Positions 1 to 6,800 of a DNA stretch of 7,307 bases are shown piece after piece. The DNA lies in NCBI GenBank assembly GCA_030604165.1, contig JAUVWK010000132.1:1-7307 (forward strand), read 5' to 3'. Below the pieces are notes generated by a model. That model was given only the letters and a program-made list of their open reading frames with translations, made no database searches and had not been told where the DNA came from. Made by a program: the position numbers and the translations under genes. The DNA comes from Alphaproteobacteria bacterium (GTDB lineage Bacteria; Pseudomonadota; Alphaproteobacteria; UBA828). The stretch's first letter is position 1. Every line of letters begins with the position of its first letter.

Positions 1-1222
1 CCAGGGCGCGGGCCTCGTCGACAGCGAGGCTGCGCATAAATTCGTCGAAGCTCGCCTTGCGGGCGAGGCCGAGCCGCTGCAACCGGCGCGCCGTCTCCAG
101 CCACAATGGGCTGACCATCAGGCTGAGCGCGATCACGGCGACGATCAGACGGCTGCCTTCGACGCCGATCACGGCCATGGCCACGCCGGCGCCCGCCAGC
201 ACGAAGGAAAATTCGCCGATCTGGCTTAGCAGCATGCCGGCGAGAAAGGCGCGCGGCCAGGGCTCACCCAGCAGCCGCAGGATGGCGATATTCATCGCCG
301 ACTTCACCAGCAGCACGAGCAAGAGCAGCACCAGCACGGTGCCGATATTGGCCCAGATGAAGGGCAAGTCGATGAGCAGGCCGATCGAGACGAAAAACAC
401 CATCACGAGCACGCTCTGGATCGGCTCGGTGGCGCGGATCATATGGCGCCGCTCGGTCGTGCTGCCGATAAAGAGCCCGGCGATGAAGGCGCCGTAGGCC
501 GCGGTCAGGCCCAGCGCGCCGGACAACGCGGCGAGCGCAAAGCAATAGGTCAAGGCGGCGAGCGGCGCGATCTCGGGATGACGCAGAATGACTGCCCGGA
601 ACGGCAGGCGGATACGTTGGCGTCGGCTGAGATACCACACCAGCAAGACCAAAAAGCCGACCGCGCCGGCCAGAATCGGGATTGCGCTCAGCTTGAAGCC
701 GTGGTCGCCGGCGAGCCCGTCGAGCAAGAGCAGCATCGGTACCACGGCAAGATCTTGGGCGATCAGAATACCGACCACCAGGCGCCCGATCTCGGTCCGG
801 AGCTCGCCGATTTCTTCCAGCATCTTGATGGCGACGGCGGTGCTCGACAGGCTGATGACGAAACCGAGCAGCAGGGCGAGCTCGATTGGCCAGCCGAAGA
901 GGCGCGAGAATGCCAGCGTCAGCACGACGCTGATCACGATTTGCAGCGCCGCCGCCAGCAGCGCGATCCGGTAAATGGTGCGGAACGCGCGCAGCGACAG
1001 CTTCATGCCGATGAGAAACAGCAGCATCAGCACGCCGAGCTCGGCGAGCAGGGCCACGGTCTCGCGGCTCTCGATCAGTCCTAGCGCGGTCGGGCCCAGA
1101 ATGACGCCGGCTAGGATATAGCCGACGATGGCCGGTTGCCTGAGGCGTGTCAGCCCCATGCCGCAGAGCAGCGCGGCGAGTGCCACGACGGCCATTTGCC
1201 CGAGGTCGGTATGGGTCGACAT
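1..1222 (-). CDS. CPA2 family monovalent cation:proton antiporter (KefB/KefC-like), 3' end cut by window
   Basis: Inner-membrane antiporter expected to exchange K+ or Na+ for protons. The frame is open from ATG (1222-1220) to the window edge, giving 407 complete codons with no stop. The protein is a run of hydrophobic helices with CPA2 landmarks: RQPAIVGYILAGVILGP (residues 28-44), a conserved SLSSTAVAIK segment (124-133), the ion-binding Gln156-Asp157 pair in IAQDLAVVP, AAYGAFIAGLFIG (241-253), and the MVFFVSIGLLID helix (274-285). The hydrophobic part ends near residue 385, followed by a charged stretch, so the membrane domain is essentially complete. Whether a C-terminal TrkA-N/RCK regulatory domain follows cannot be seen. 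No Shine-Dalgarno is evident, and a small hairpin (1229-1244) sits just before the ATG. A downstream Met10 is a possible alternative start. The gene is co-directional with the radical SAM gene, 63 bases away. The family is firm; ion specificity is not known. Confidence 0.93.
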   Translation of the reverse strand, partial: MSTHTDLGQMAVVALAALLCGMGLTRLRQPAIVGYILAGVILGPTALGLIESRETVALLAELGVLMLLFLIGMKLSLRAFRTIYRIALLAAALQIVISVVLTLAFSRLFGWPIELALLLGFVISLSSTAVAIKMLEEIGELRTEIGRLVVGILIAQDLAVVPMLLLLDGLAGDHGFKLSAIPILAGAVGFLVLLVWYLSRRQRIRLPFRAVILRHPEIAPLAALTYCFALAALSGALGLTAAYGAFIAGLFIGSTTERRHMIRATEPIQSVLVMVFFVSIGLLIDLPFIWANIGTVLVLLLLVLLVKSAMNIAILRLLGEPWPRAFLAGMLLSQIGEFSFVLAGAGVAMAVIGVEGSRLIVAVIALSLMVSPLWLETARRLQRLGLARKASFDEFMRSLAVDEARAL

Positions 1223-1228
1223 GGCGGC

Positions 1229-1244
1229 GCGTGTTCTATCACGC
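1229..1244 (-). other. small hairpin immediately upstream of the antiporter start
   Basis: On the minus strand GCGTG-ATAGAA-CACGC forms a perfect 5-bp stem with a 6-base loop. It ends 6 bases before the ATG at 1222, where a ribosome binding site would be. It shares bases 1243-1244 with the larger imperfect hairpin at 1243-1270, so the two cannot fully form together. A 5-bp stem is common by chance in GC-rich DNA, so any role in translation is speculative. Confidence 0.25.
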
Positions 1245-1270
1245 TCTGCCGCTCAATTCAGCAACAGAGC
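1243..1270 (-). other. imperfect hairpin in the antiporter leader
   Basis: GCTCTG (1243-1248) pairs with CAGAGC (1265-1270). Inside it GCT (1251-1253) pairs with AGC (1260-1262) across a 2x2 mismatch, leaving a 6-base loop. No T-run follows on either strand in the position required for an intrinsic terminator, so I do not call it one. It may be leader-RNA structure upstream of the antiporter, or chance. Confidence 0.25.
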
Positions 1271-1272
1271 GA

Positions 1273-1286
1273 AAATAATATTATTT
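1273..1286. repeat. perfect 14-bp all-A/T palindrome
   Basis: AAATAATATTATTT is its own reverse complement and contains no G or C, in a window that is otherwise strongly GC-rich. It touches the TGA stop of the radical SAM gene (1286-1288) and lies about 50 bases upstream of the antiporter ATG. On the minus strand it contains TATTAT (1280-1275), a 5/6 match to a -10 hexamer. I see no convincing -35 at 16-18 bases, so a promoter for the antiporter is possible but unproven. It could also be an operator or a melting site. Confidence 0.6.
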
Positions 1287-2380
1287 CACAGCAATTTGAG
1301 CTGATCGCCGCGAGCCGGCGAAAGGCGGAATTGCGTGCTATCGAGTCGCGGCGATCCCGCCATCAGACGATGCCGCCGGAGGGCCAGGTCGAAGCGTTTG
1401 GCGAGCAGCTCCGCAGAGGCGCCGGTGCCGGTTTGGCGCTGGCCAAAGGCGCTGTCATAGAGCCTGCCACCCCGCATCTCGCGCATCTGCGCCAGCACGC
1501 GGCGCGCCTTGTTCGGCGCGTGGCGCGCCAACCATTCCTGGAACAGGTCGGCGATCTCGAGCGGCAACCGCAACACGATATAGCCGGCCCGCGTGGCGCC
1601 GGCCTCGGCCGCGGCCGCCAGAATCGCCTCCAACTCGGCATCGGTCAGCGCCGGGATCACCGGCGCCACCATCACGCCGACCGGAATCCCCGCCTCGCGC
1701 AGGGCGCCGATCGCCTCGAGCCGCCGCACTGGCGCTGCCGCGCGGGGCTCGAGGCGGCGCGCCAGCGCGCGGTCCAGCGTGGTGATCGAGAGAAAGACCG
1801 CCGCCAGTCCACGCGCCGCCATCGGCTTGAGAATATCGATGTCGCGCGTCACGAGGGCGGATTTGGTGACGATCCCGACCGGATGATCGTGGGCCGCCAA
1901 GACCGTGAGAATCCCGCGCGTAATGGCGAGCCGCCGCTCGACCGGTTGGTAGGGATCGGTGTTGGTGCCAAGCGCCATTAGCCGGCATCGGTAGCCCGGG
2001 CGGCGCAATTCGCGGCTCAGCAATTCGGCCGCGTCGTGCTTGGCGAAGATCCGGCTCTCGAAGTCGCGCCCCGGCGAGAGCCCCAGATAAGCGTGGCTCG
2101 GCCGCGCGAAACAATAGACGCAACCGTGCTCGCAGCCGCGGTAGGGGTTGATGGAGCGGTCGAAACCGAGATCGGGCGAGCTGTTGCGCGCGATCACGGT
2201 GCGGCTGGCGTCGGGTTGAATTTGGGTGCGCAGCGGCGCCGGCGCCTCGTCGAGGCCGTTCCAGCCGTCATCGAAGGGCTCGGTTTCGAAGCGCTCGAAG
2301 CGGCCCGCGCGGTTGCTCCTCGCACCCCGGCCCTTGAAGGCCGGCCCGCCGTGGGCCCGTTTCGCGCGCTCCTCCGCCAT
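1286..2380 (-). CDS. PA0069-family radical SAM protein (SplB / COG1533-like)
   Basis: A 364-residue radical SAM enzyme with the signature CX3CX2C: Cys83, Cys87 and Cys90 in NPYRGCEHGCVYCFARP, which should bind the [4Fe-4S] cluster that cleaves S-adenosylmethionine. The N-terminal KGRGARSNRAGRFE segment (residues 17-30) and the downstream LMALGTNTDPYQPVE (134-148) are typical of the family named after Pseudomonas PA0069. The group is related to spore photoproduct lyase SplB, and databases place it under 'DNA repair photolyase', but its substrate is unknown as far as I know. Length is normal and no key residue is missing. The ATG at 2380 is the first in-frame start; an ATG at 2388 is out of frame. 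No Shine-Dalgarno precedes it. An SOS-box-like repeat begins 23 bases upstream (2404-2418), suggesting DNA-damage induction. Assignment to the family is secure; a repair function is inference. Confidence 0.95.
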   Translation of the reverse strand: MAEERAKRAHGGPAFKGRGARSNRAGRFERFETEPFDDGWNGLDEAPAPLRTQIQPDASRTVIARNSSPDLGFDRSINPYRGCEHGCVYCFARPSHAYLGLSPGRDFESRIFAKHDAAELLSRELRRPGYRCRLMALGTNTDPYQPVERRLAITRGILTVLAAHDHPVGIVTKSALVTRDIDILKPMAARGLAAVFLSITTLDRALARRLEPRAAAPVRRLEAIGALREAGIPVGVMVAPVIPALTDAELEAILAAAAEAGATRAGYIVLRLPLEIADLFQEWLARHAPNKARRVLAQMREMRGGRLYDSAFGQRQTGTGASAELLAKRFDLALRRHRLMAGSPRLDSTQFRLSPARGDQLKLL

Positions 2381-2386
2381 GCCGGC

Positions 2387-2392
2387 ATGATA
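2387..2392 (-). promoter_or_regulatory. candidate -10 element for the radical SAM gene
   Basis: On the minus strand TATCAT is a 5/6 match to TATAAT and ends 6 bases before the ATG at 2380. A TTTATA 16 bases further upstream (2414-2409) is a poor -35 (4/6) and falls inside the SOS-like repeat. If used, transcription would start at or next to the ATG, giving a leaderless mRNA, which fits the missing Shine-Dalgarno. This is tentative. Confidence 0.3.
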
Positions 2393-2403
2393 GCGCGTTC
2401 ATA

Positions 2404-2418
2404 GAACATATAAAGAAC
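2404..2418. promoter_or_regulatory. LexA/SOS box, alphaproteobacterial type (GAAC-N7-GAAC)
   Basis: The plus strand reads GAACATATAAAGAAC: two GAAC half-sites with exactly 7 bases between them, and GTTC-N7-GTTC on the minus strand. This direct repeat is the established LexA operator in Alphaproteobacteria, unlike the CTG-N10-CAG palindrome of Escherichia coli. It lies in an A/T-rich island between two divergent genes, 23 bases from the radical SAM start and 61 bases from the glycosyltransferase start. Overlap with the region where a promoter for the radical SAM gene would lie fits repression. Under equal base frequencies about 0.2 such matches are expected in the whole window and far fewer in this 100-base gap. 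A third, inverted half-site GTTC is adjacent (2397-2400). Confidence 0.7.
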
Positions 2419-2469
2419 ATTTTGACCTGACCCGGGACACGCGCCATGGTGGGGCCGACCCTGGCTGGT

Positions 2470-2475
2470 GGGAGG
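2470..2475 (+). promoter_or_regulatory. Shine-Dalgarno sequence deciding the start of the TIGR04283-like gene
   Basis: GGGAGG lies 4 bases before a GTG at 2480. The upstream in-frame GTG at 2468 has no purine-rich sequence before it and would add only four residues (MGGS). Starting at 2480 also gives MLSIVIPTLD, the usual N-terminus of family 2 glycosyltransferases. Confidence 0.75.
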
Positions 2476-2479
2476 CAGC

Positions 2480-3142
2480 GTGCTCAGTATCGTCATTCCG
2501 ACCCTCGATTCGGCGGCTCGCCTGGCGGCGACGCTGGCGCCGCTCGAAGCAAGCCGCGAGATCGTCGTCGCCGATGGCGGCTCTCGCGACGCGACCGCCG
2601 CGATCGCGGCGCGCCATGGCGCGCGGTTGCTGCCGGCGCCCTCTGGACGCGGGCCGCAGCTCACGGCCGGCGCGCGCGCCGCGCGGGGCGATTGGCTGCT
2701 GTTCCTGCACGCCGATACGGTGCTGGGCGCGGGCTGGGCGGAGGAGGCGGCGCGCTTCATGGCCGCTCCCGCCAACGCCGGGCGCGCCGCCGTCTTTCGC
2801 TTCGCGCTCGACGACGCCACGCCTGCCGCACGCCGGCTCGAGCGCATCGTGGCGTGGCGCTGTCGCGCCCTCGGCCTACCCTTTGGCGATCAGGGCTTGC
2901 TGGTGAGCCGCGCGCTCTACGACGCGGTGGGCGGCTTTCGCGCGCTACGGCTCATGGAAGACGTCGATCTGATCCGGCGCATCGGCCGCGCCCGCCTGGT
3001 CTTTTTGCAGACCGCGGCATGCACTTCGGCGGCGCGTTACCGGCGCGAGGGCTATTGGCGCCGCAGCGCGCGAAATCTGGGTTGCCTGTCGCTTTACTTT
3101 CTCGGCGTCAAGCCGGACCTGCTGCTCCGGCTCTATGGCTGA
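2480..3142 (+). CDS. family 2 glycosyltransferase, TIGR04283 type
   Basis: A 220-residue GT-A-fold, family 2 glycosyltransferase, presumably cytoplasmic since no signal peptide or clear membrane helix is seen. Motifs, numbered from the GTG at 2480: the nucleotide-binding start SIVIPTLD (3-10), ADGGSRDAT (31-39), the metal-binding DxD-equivalent LHADT (76-80), LPFGDQGLLVSR (133-144), and LMEDVDLIRR (158-167) with the probable catalytic acids Glu160-Asp161. The PFGDQG and MEDVDL blocks are characteristic of the TIGR04283 subgroup, which is often annotated 'arsenosugar biosynthesis glycosyltransferase'. It precedes a TIGR04282-type gene by 21 bases, the usual pairing, so the two are likely translated from one mRNA. 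No arsenic gene is in the window, so the sugar donor and acceptor are unknown and the arsenosugar name should not be taken literally. Start chosen from the Shine-Dalgarno at 2470-2475. Confidence 0.9.
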   Translation: MLSIVIPTLDSAARLAATLAPLEASREIVVADGGSRDATAAIAARHGARLLPAPSGRGPQLTAGARAARGDWLLFLHADTVLGAGWAEEAARFMAAPANAGRAAVFRFALDDATPAARRLERIVAWRCRALGLPFGDQGLLVSRALYDAVGGFRALRLMEDVDLIRRIGRARLVFLQTAACTSAARYRREGYWRRSARNLGCLSLYFLGVKPDLLLRLYG

Positions 3143-3163
3143 GGGCGGCGGCTGAGGGCGACG

Positions 3164-3802
3164 ATGCGCGCGCGGCAAAATCTGGTCATGTTCGTGAAGG
3201 CGCCCCGGCTCGGCGCGGTCAAGTCGCGCCTTGCCGCCGACATCGGCGCGGCGGCTGCCTGGCAGTTTTACCGGCGCGCCGTGCGCGGCGTGCTCACGCC
3301 GCTGGCGCGCGATGCGCGCTGGACCTGCTGGCTGGCGGTGACACCGGATCGACGCTGGGCCGACGAGCGCTTTTGGCCCGTTCGCTGCCCGCGCATCGAC
3401 CAAGGACAGGGCGATCTTGGGGCGCGCATGTGGCGTGCCTTCCGCGCCTTGCCGCCGGGCCCGGCGGTGATCGTCGGCAGCGATATCCCCGCGCTCGCGC
3501 CGCGTCACGTGGCCCGCGCTTTCGCGGCGCTGGGCCGCGCCGAGGCCGTCTTCGGCCCGGCCCGCGACGGCGGCTACTGGCTGGTCGGACTGAGCCGCAG
3601 GGCGCGCCGGGCGGATCCGTTTCAGGGCGTCGCCTGGTCCAGCGAGTTTGCGCTGGCGCAAACCATGGCCAATCTGCCCAAGCACGTTCGCATCGAGCTG
3701 TTGGACACCCTGGAAGACGTCGACGACGGCGCGAGCTTCGCCCGTTGGCGCGCCGGCCCCGGCGGTTCTCGTCGCTTGAACGGGTCTTCGCTTTGGGCGT
3801 AG
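3164..3802 (+). CDS. DUF2064 / TIGR04282-type glycosyltransferase-like protein
   Basis: A 212-residue protein with a nucleotidyl/glycosyltransferase-like fold (DUF2064). Family landmarks are MFVKAPRLGAVKSRLA (residues 9-24), matching the K-P-x-x-G-x-V-K-T-R-L nucleotide-binding motif; VIVGSDIPAL (102-111) with metal-binding Asp107; FGPARDGGYWLVGL (130-143); and a C-terminal LLDTLEDVDD (179-188). The ATG at 3164 has GAGGG five bases upstream (3154-3158). It usually pairs with a TIGR04283 glycosyltransferase, as it does here. Databases attach the label 'arsenosugar biosynthesis', but many carriers lack arsenic genes and the true reaction is unproven. The last 16 residues or so (GGSRRLNGSSLWA end) look poorly conserved. 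Family assignment is firm; substrate is unknown. Confidence 0.92.
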   Translation: MRARQNLVMFVKAPRLGAVKSRLAADIGAAAAWQFYRRAVRGVLTPLARDARWTCWLAVTPDRRWADERFWPVRCPRIDQGQGDLGARMWRAFRALPPGPAVIVGSDIPALAPRHVARAFAALGRAEAVFGPARDGGYWLVGLSRRARRADPFQGVAWSSEFALAQTMANLPKHVRIELLDTLEDVDDGASFARWRAGPGGSRRLNGSSLWA

Positions 3803-3857
3803 CATCCGTCGTTCAGGCTCGCCTCGCGTGGCCGCCATAACAGTGCCAGAGCGGCGC

Positions 3858-6800
3858 ATGCGTTGTTCCCAGTGCCAGGCCGAGAATCCCGAGAGCCACC
3901 GCTTTTGCTCGGAATGCGGCACGCCGATGGCGGTGGCCTGCCCGGCCTGCGGCTTTGCCAACCAAGCGGGGGGTAAGTTCTGCGGCGGTTGCGGCGCGCC
4001 GCTCGGCGCAGCGCCGCCGCCGCCGGCAGCCCAGCCGGCAGCAGATCCGGCAACCGAGCCCATGGCGCTCGACGGCGAGCGGCGGCAGGTCACGGTGCTA
4101 TTCGCGGACCTCGCCGGCTATACGCGACTCTCCTCGGAGCTCGATCCGGAGGAGACGCACGCGCTGCTCAATCGCTTTTTCGAGGCCGTGGATCAGGTCG
4201 TGCAACGCTATGGCGGCGCCGTGGACAAGCATATCGGCGACAGCGTGATGGCCGTGTTCGGCGCCCCGTTGGCGCACGACGACGATCCCGAGCGGGCGGT
4301 GCGCGCCGCGCTCGATATCCACCGGGCGGTCGCGGCCGCGAGCGAGGCCGCCGCGCGGCCGCTCGCGGTGCATGTCGGGGTGGCGAGCGGCGAGGTGGTG
4401 GCGAGCGGCACGGGCAGCGCCGCGCACAGCGAATATACGGTAACCGGCGATACGGTGAACCTGGCCTCGCGCCTGCAAGACATGGCGAAGAGCGGCGAGA
4501 CCCTGATGTCCGAGGCGGTGCGTGGCGCGGTCGAGCGCCGGGTCGAGTGCACAGCGCTCGAAGAGGTCTCGATCAAGGGCTTGCCACGGCCGGTCCGGGT
4601 TTGGCGCGTGCTCGGGTTGCGCACGGTCGAGGGCGCGGCGCAACCCCTTGTCGGCCGGCGCACGGAGCTGCGCCAGTTCGAGGGCGCGTTGGCGGGCTGC
4701 ACGGAAACCGGCGCGGGACAGGCCGTCCTCGTGCGCGGCGAAGCCGGCATCGGCAAGAGCCGCTTGCTGGCGGAATTCAGGGCCCGTGCGGCGCAGGCGG
4801 GATTCACCTGTCACATGGGGCAGGTGCTCGATTTCGGCGTCGGGCTGGGTCAGGACGCCGTGCGCACCGTCGTCGGTGGGCTTTTGAACCTCGCCGCGAA
4901 TGCCGACGAGGCGGTCCGGCGGGCGGCGGTCGATGCGGCGCTTGGCGACGGCCTGGCGCACGAAGATCAGCGCGTCTTTCTGAACGAACTGCTGGGCGTC
5001 TCTCAGCCCACCGAGTTGCGCGCCATGTATGACGCCATGGACGACGCGGCGCGTCGGCGCGGCGAGCACGAGGCGGTAGCGGCCCTGGTCGGCGCGCTCA
5101 GCCGCCGTCAGCCGCTGCTTATCCAAATCGAGGACATCCATTGGGCGGACGCACCGGTACTCGCCCATCTCGCGGCCCTGGCCGCGGCCATTGCCGGTTA
5201 TCCGGCGCTGCTCGTGCTGTCCTCGCGGATCGAGGGCGACCCGCTTGATCAGGCTTGGCGGGCGGCGAGTCGCGGTTGCCCGCTGCTGACCATCGATCTC
5301 GCCCCGTTGCGCCCAGACGAGGCGATGGCGTTCGCGGCCGAATATATCGACACCAGCAACCGGCTAGCGCAGGAGTGCGTCAAGCGCGCCGAAGGCAATC
5401 CGCTGTTTCTCGAGCAACTGCTACGCAGCGCGCGGGAACACGAGGAGGAGGGCGTGCCGGCCTCCATCCAAAGCCTGATATTGGCGCGCATGGACCGCCT
5501 GCCGACAGGCGAAAAGAAGGCGTTGCAAGCGGCGACGGTGATCGGTCAGCGCTTCGCTCTGGAGACGCTGCGTTTCCTGCTCGACGAGCCGAGCTACGAC
5601 TGCCGCGCGCTGGTCGAGCATTATCTGGTGCGGCCCGAAGGCGACGATTTCCTGTTCGACCACGCGCTGATCCGCGAGGGCATTTACGGCTCGTTGCTCA
5701 AGGCCGCGCGGCGCGCCTTGCATGGCCGCGCCGCGCAGTGGTTCGCCGAGCGCGACGCGGTGTTGTGCGCCGAGCATCTCGACCGTGCCGACGACCCGGC
5801 GGCGGCCGGCGCCTATCTGGCGGCGGCCCAGGCGCAGGCCGACGAATACCGTTACGAGCGCGCCATCGCGCTGGTCGAGCGCGGCCTGGCGTTGGCGCAG
5901 AGCAATGGCGAGACCTTCGGTCTGACTGAGTTGCGGGCCGAACTGCTACGCAGCATCGGCCGGCCGGCCGAGTCGATCGAGGCCTATCGGGCCGCACTCG
6001 GGCTCGCGGCGGACGACGCTGAGCGCTGCGCCGCCTGGATCGGTATCGCCGCCGGTGTACGGCTTTCGGGCGGCTATGACGACGGCATCGAGGCGCTGGC
6101 CCGCGCCGAGGAGATCGCGCTGCGCGCGCGGCACGACCGCGCGCTATCGCAAATCTATTTCTACCGGGGCACCCTCTATTTCGCCCATGCCGACGTCGAT
6201 GGCTGTCTCGAGCAACAACAGCGCGCGGTGCGCCACGCGGAGCAGGCCGACGACGCCGAGTGGCGGGCGCGGGCCCTCAGCGGGCTGGGCGACGCCTACT
6301 ACGCCCGCGGCCGCATGAAGACGGCGCTCGATTGCTACCGCCAATGTCTCGGCCTTTGCCGCGAGCACGGCTTCGGCCAGATCGAGGTGGCGGCGCTTTA
6401 CATCGCCGCCAACATCCGCCGCTACATGAACGAGTTCGAGGCCGCCTGCCAAGAAATCGGCGCGGCGGTGGAGATGGCCGGCAAGATCGGCAATCTGCGC
6501 GCCGAGATGTACGCCCGCATGCTCGAAGGTGAATTCTTGATCGAGCGGGACGAGCGCGCCCGCGCCGAGACGACGCTCGAGCGCGCGCACGCGCTGGCCG
6601 ATGGCATGGGCAACCGGCGCTTCATGGCTTATGTGATGCACCACCAAGCGCGCTGCCTGCTGGGGAGGCAGCGGCCGGCCGAGGCGCTGGCTCTGCTCGC
6701 CGAGGCGCTCGCGATCAGCCGCGAGACCGGGATAAGCTTTATCGGCCCGCGCATCCTCGGCACCACCGCGCTGGCCGCGACCGACGCCGCGGTAAAACAC

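Noticed and set aside
443..1084. Long plus-strand open frame opposite the antiporter gene
   Set aside because: Its translation is rich in Gln, Arg, Asp and Glu with no domain-like pattern, and it lies fully opposite a clear membrane-protein gene. It is a by-product of high GC.
1243..1286. Intrinsic terminator after the radical SAM gene
   Set aside because: The hairpin has a mismatched, short stem, and the T-rich sequence lies before rather than after it in the direction of transcription.
1136..1981. Plus-strand open frame of 281 codons opposite the radical SAM gene
   Set aside because: Low-complexity His/Arg/Gln-rich translation with no recognisable motif; it is antisense to a gene with an intact CX3CX2C motif.
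2422..2427. TTGACC as a -35 box for the plus-strand glycosyltransferase gene
   Set aside because: At 17 bases downstream the sequence is CATGGT, only a 3/6 match to a -10, so the promoter cannot be supported.
1286..3802. An arsenosugar cluster made of a radical SAM gene plus two 'arsenosugar' glycosyltransferases
   Set aside because: The radical SAM protein is PA0069-type, not the ArsS type, is transcribed divergently, and has its own SOS-like box. The proximity looks coincidental.
2446..3840. Plus-strand open frame of 464 codons spanning both glycosyltransferase genes in another frame
   Set aside because: The translation is Arg/Ala/Gly-rich without motifs, while the overlapping frames carry complete family signatures and good ribosome binding sites.
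2945..4093. Minus-strand open frame of 382 codons opposite the glycosyltransferase and cyclase genes
   Set aside because: No motif, and it covers parts of three well-supported plus-strand genes; a compositional shadow.
4098..5168. Minus-strand open frame of 356 codons opposite the cyclase gene
   Set aside because: Antisense to the catalytic and Walker A regions of the cyclase protein and without family features of its own.
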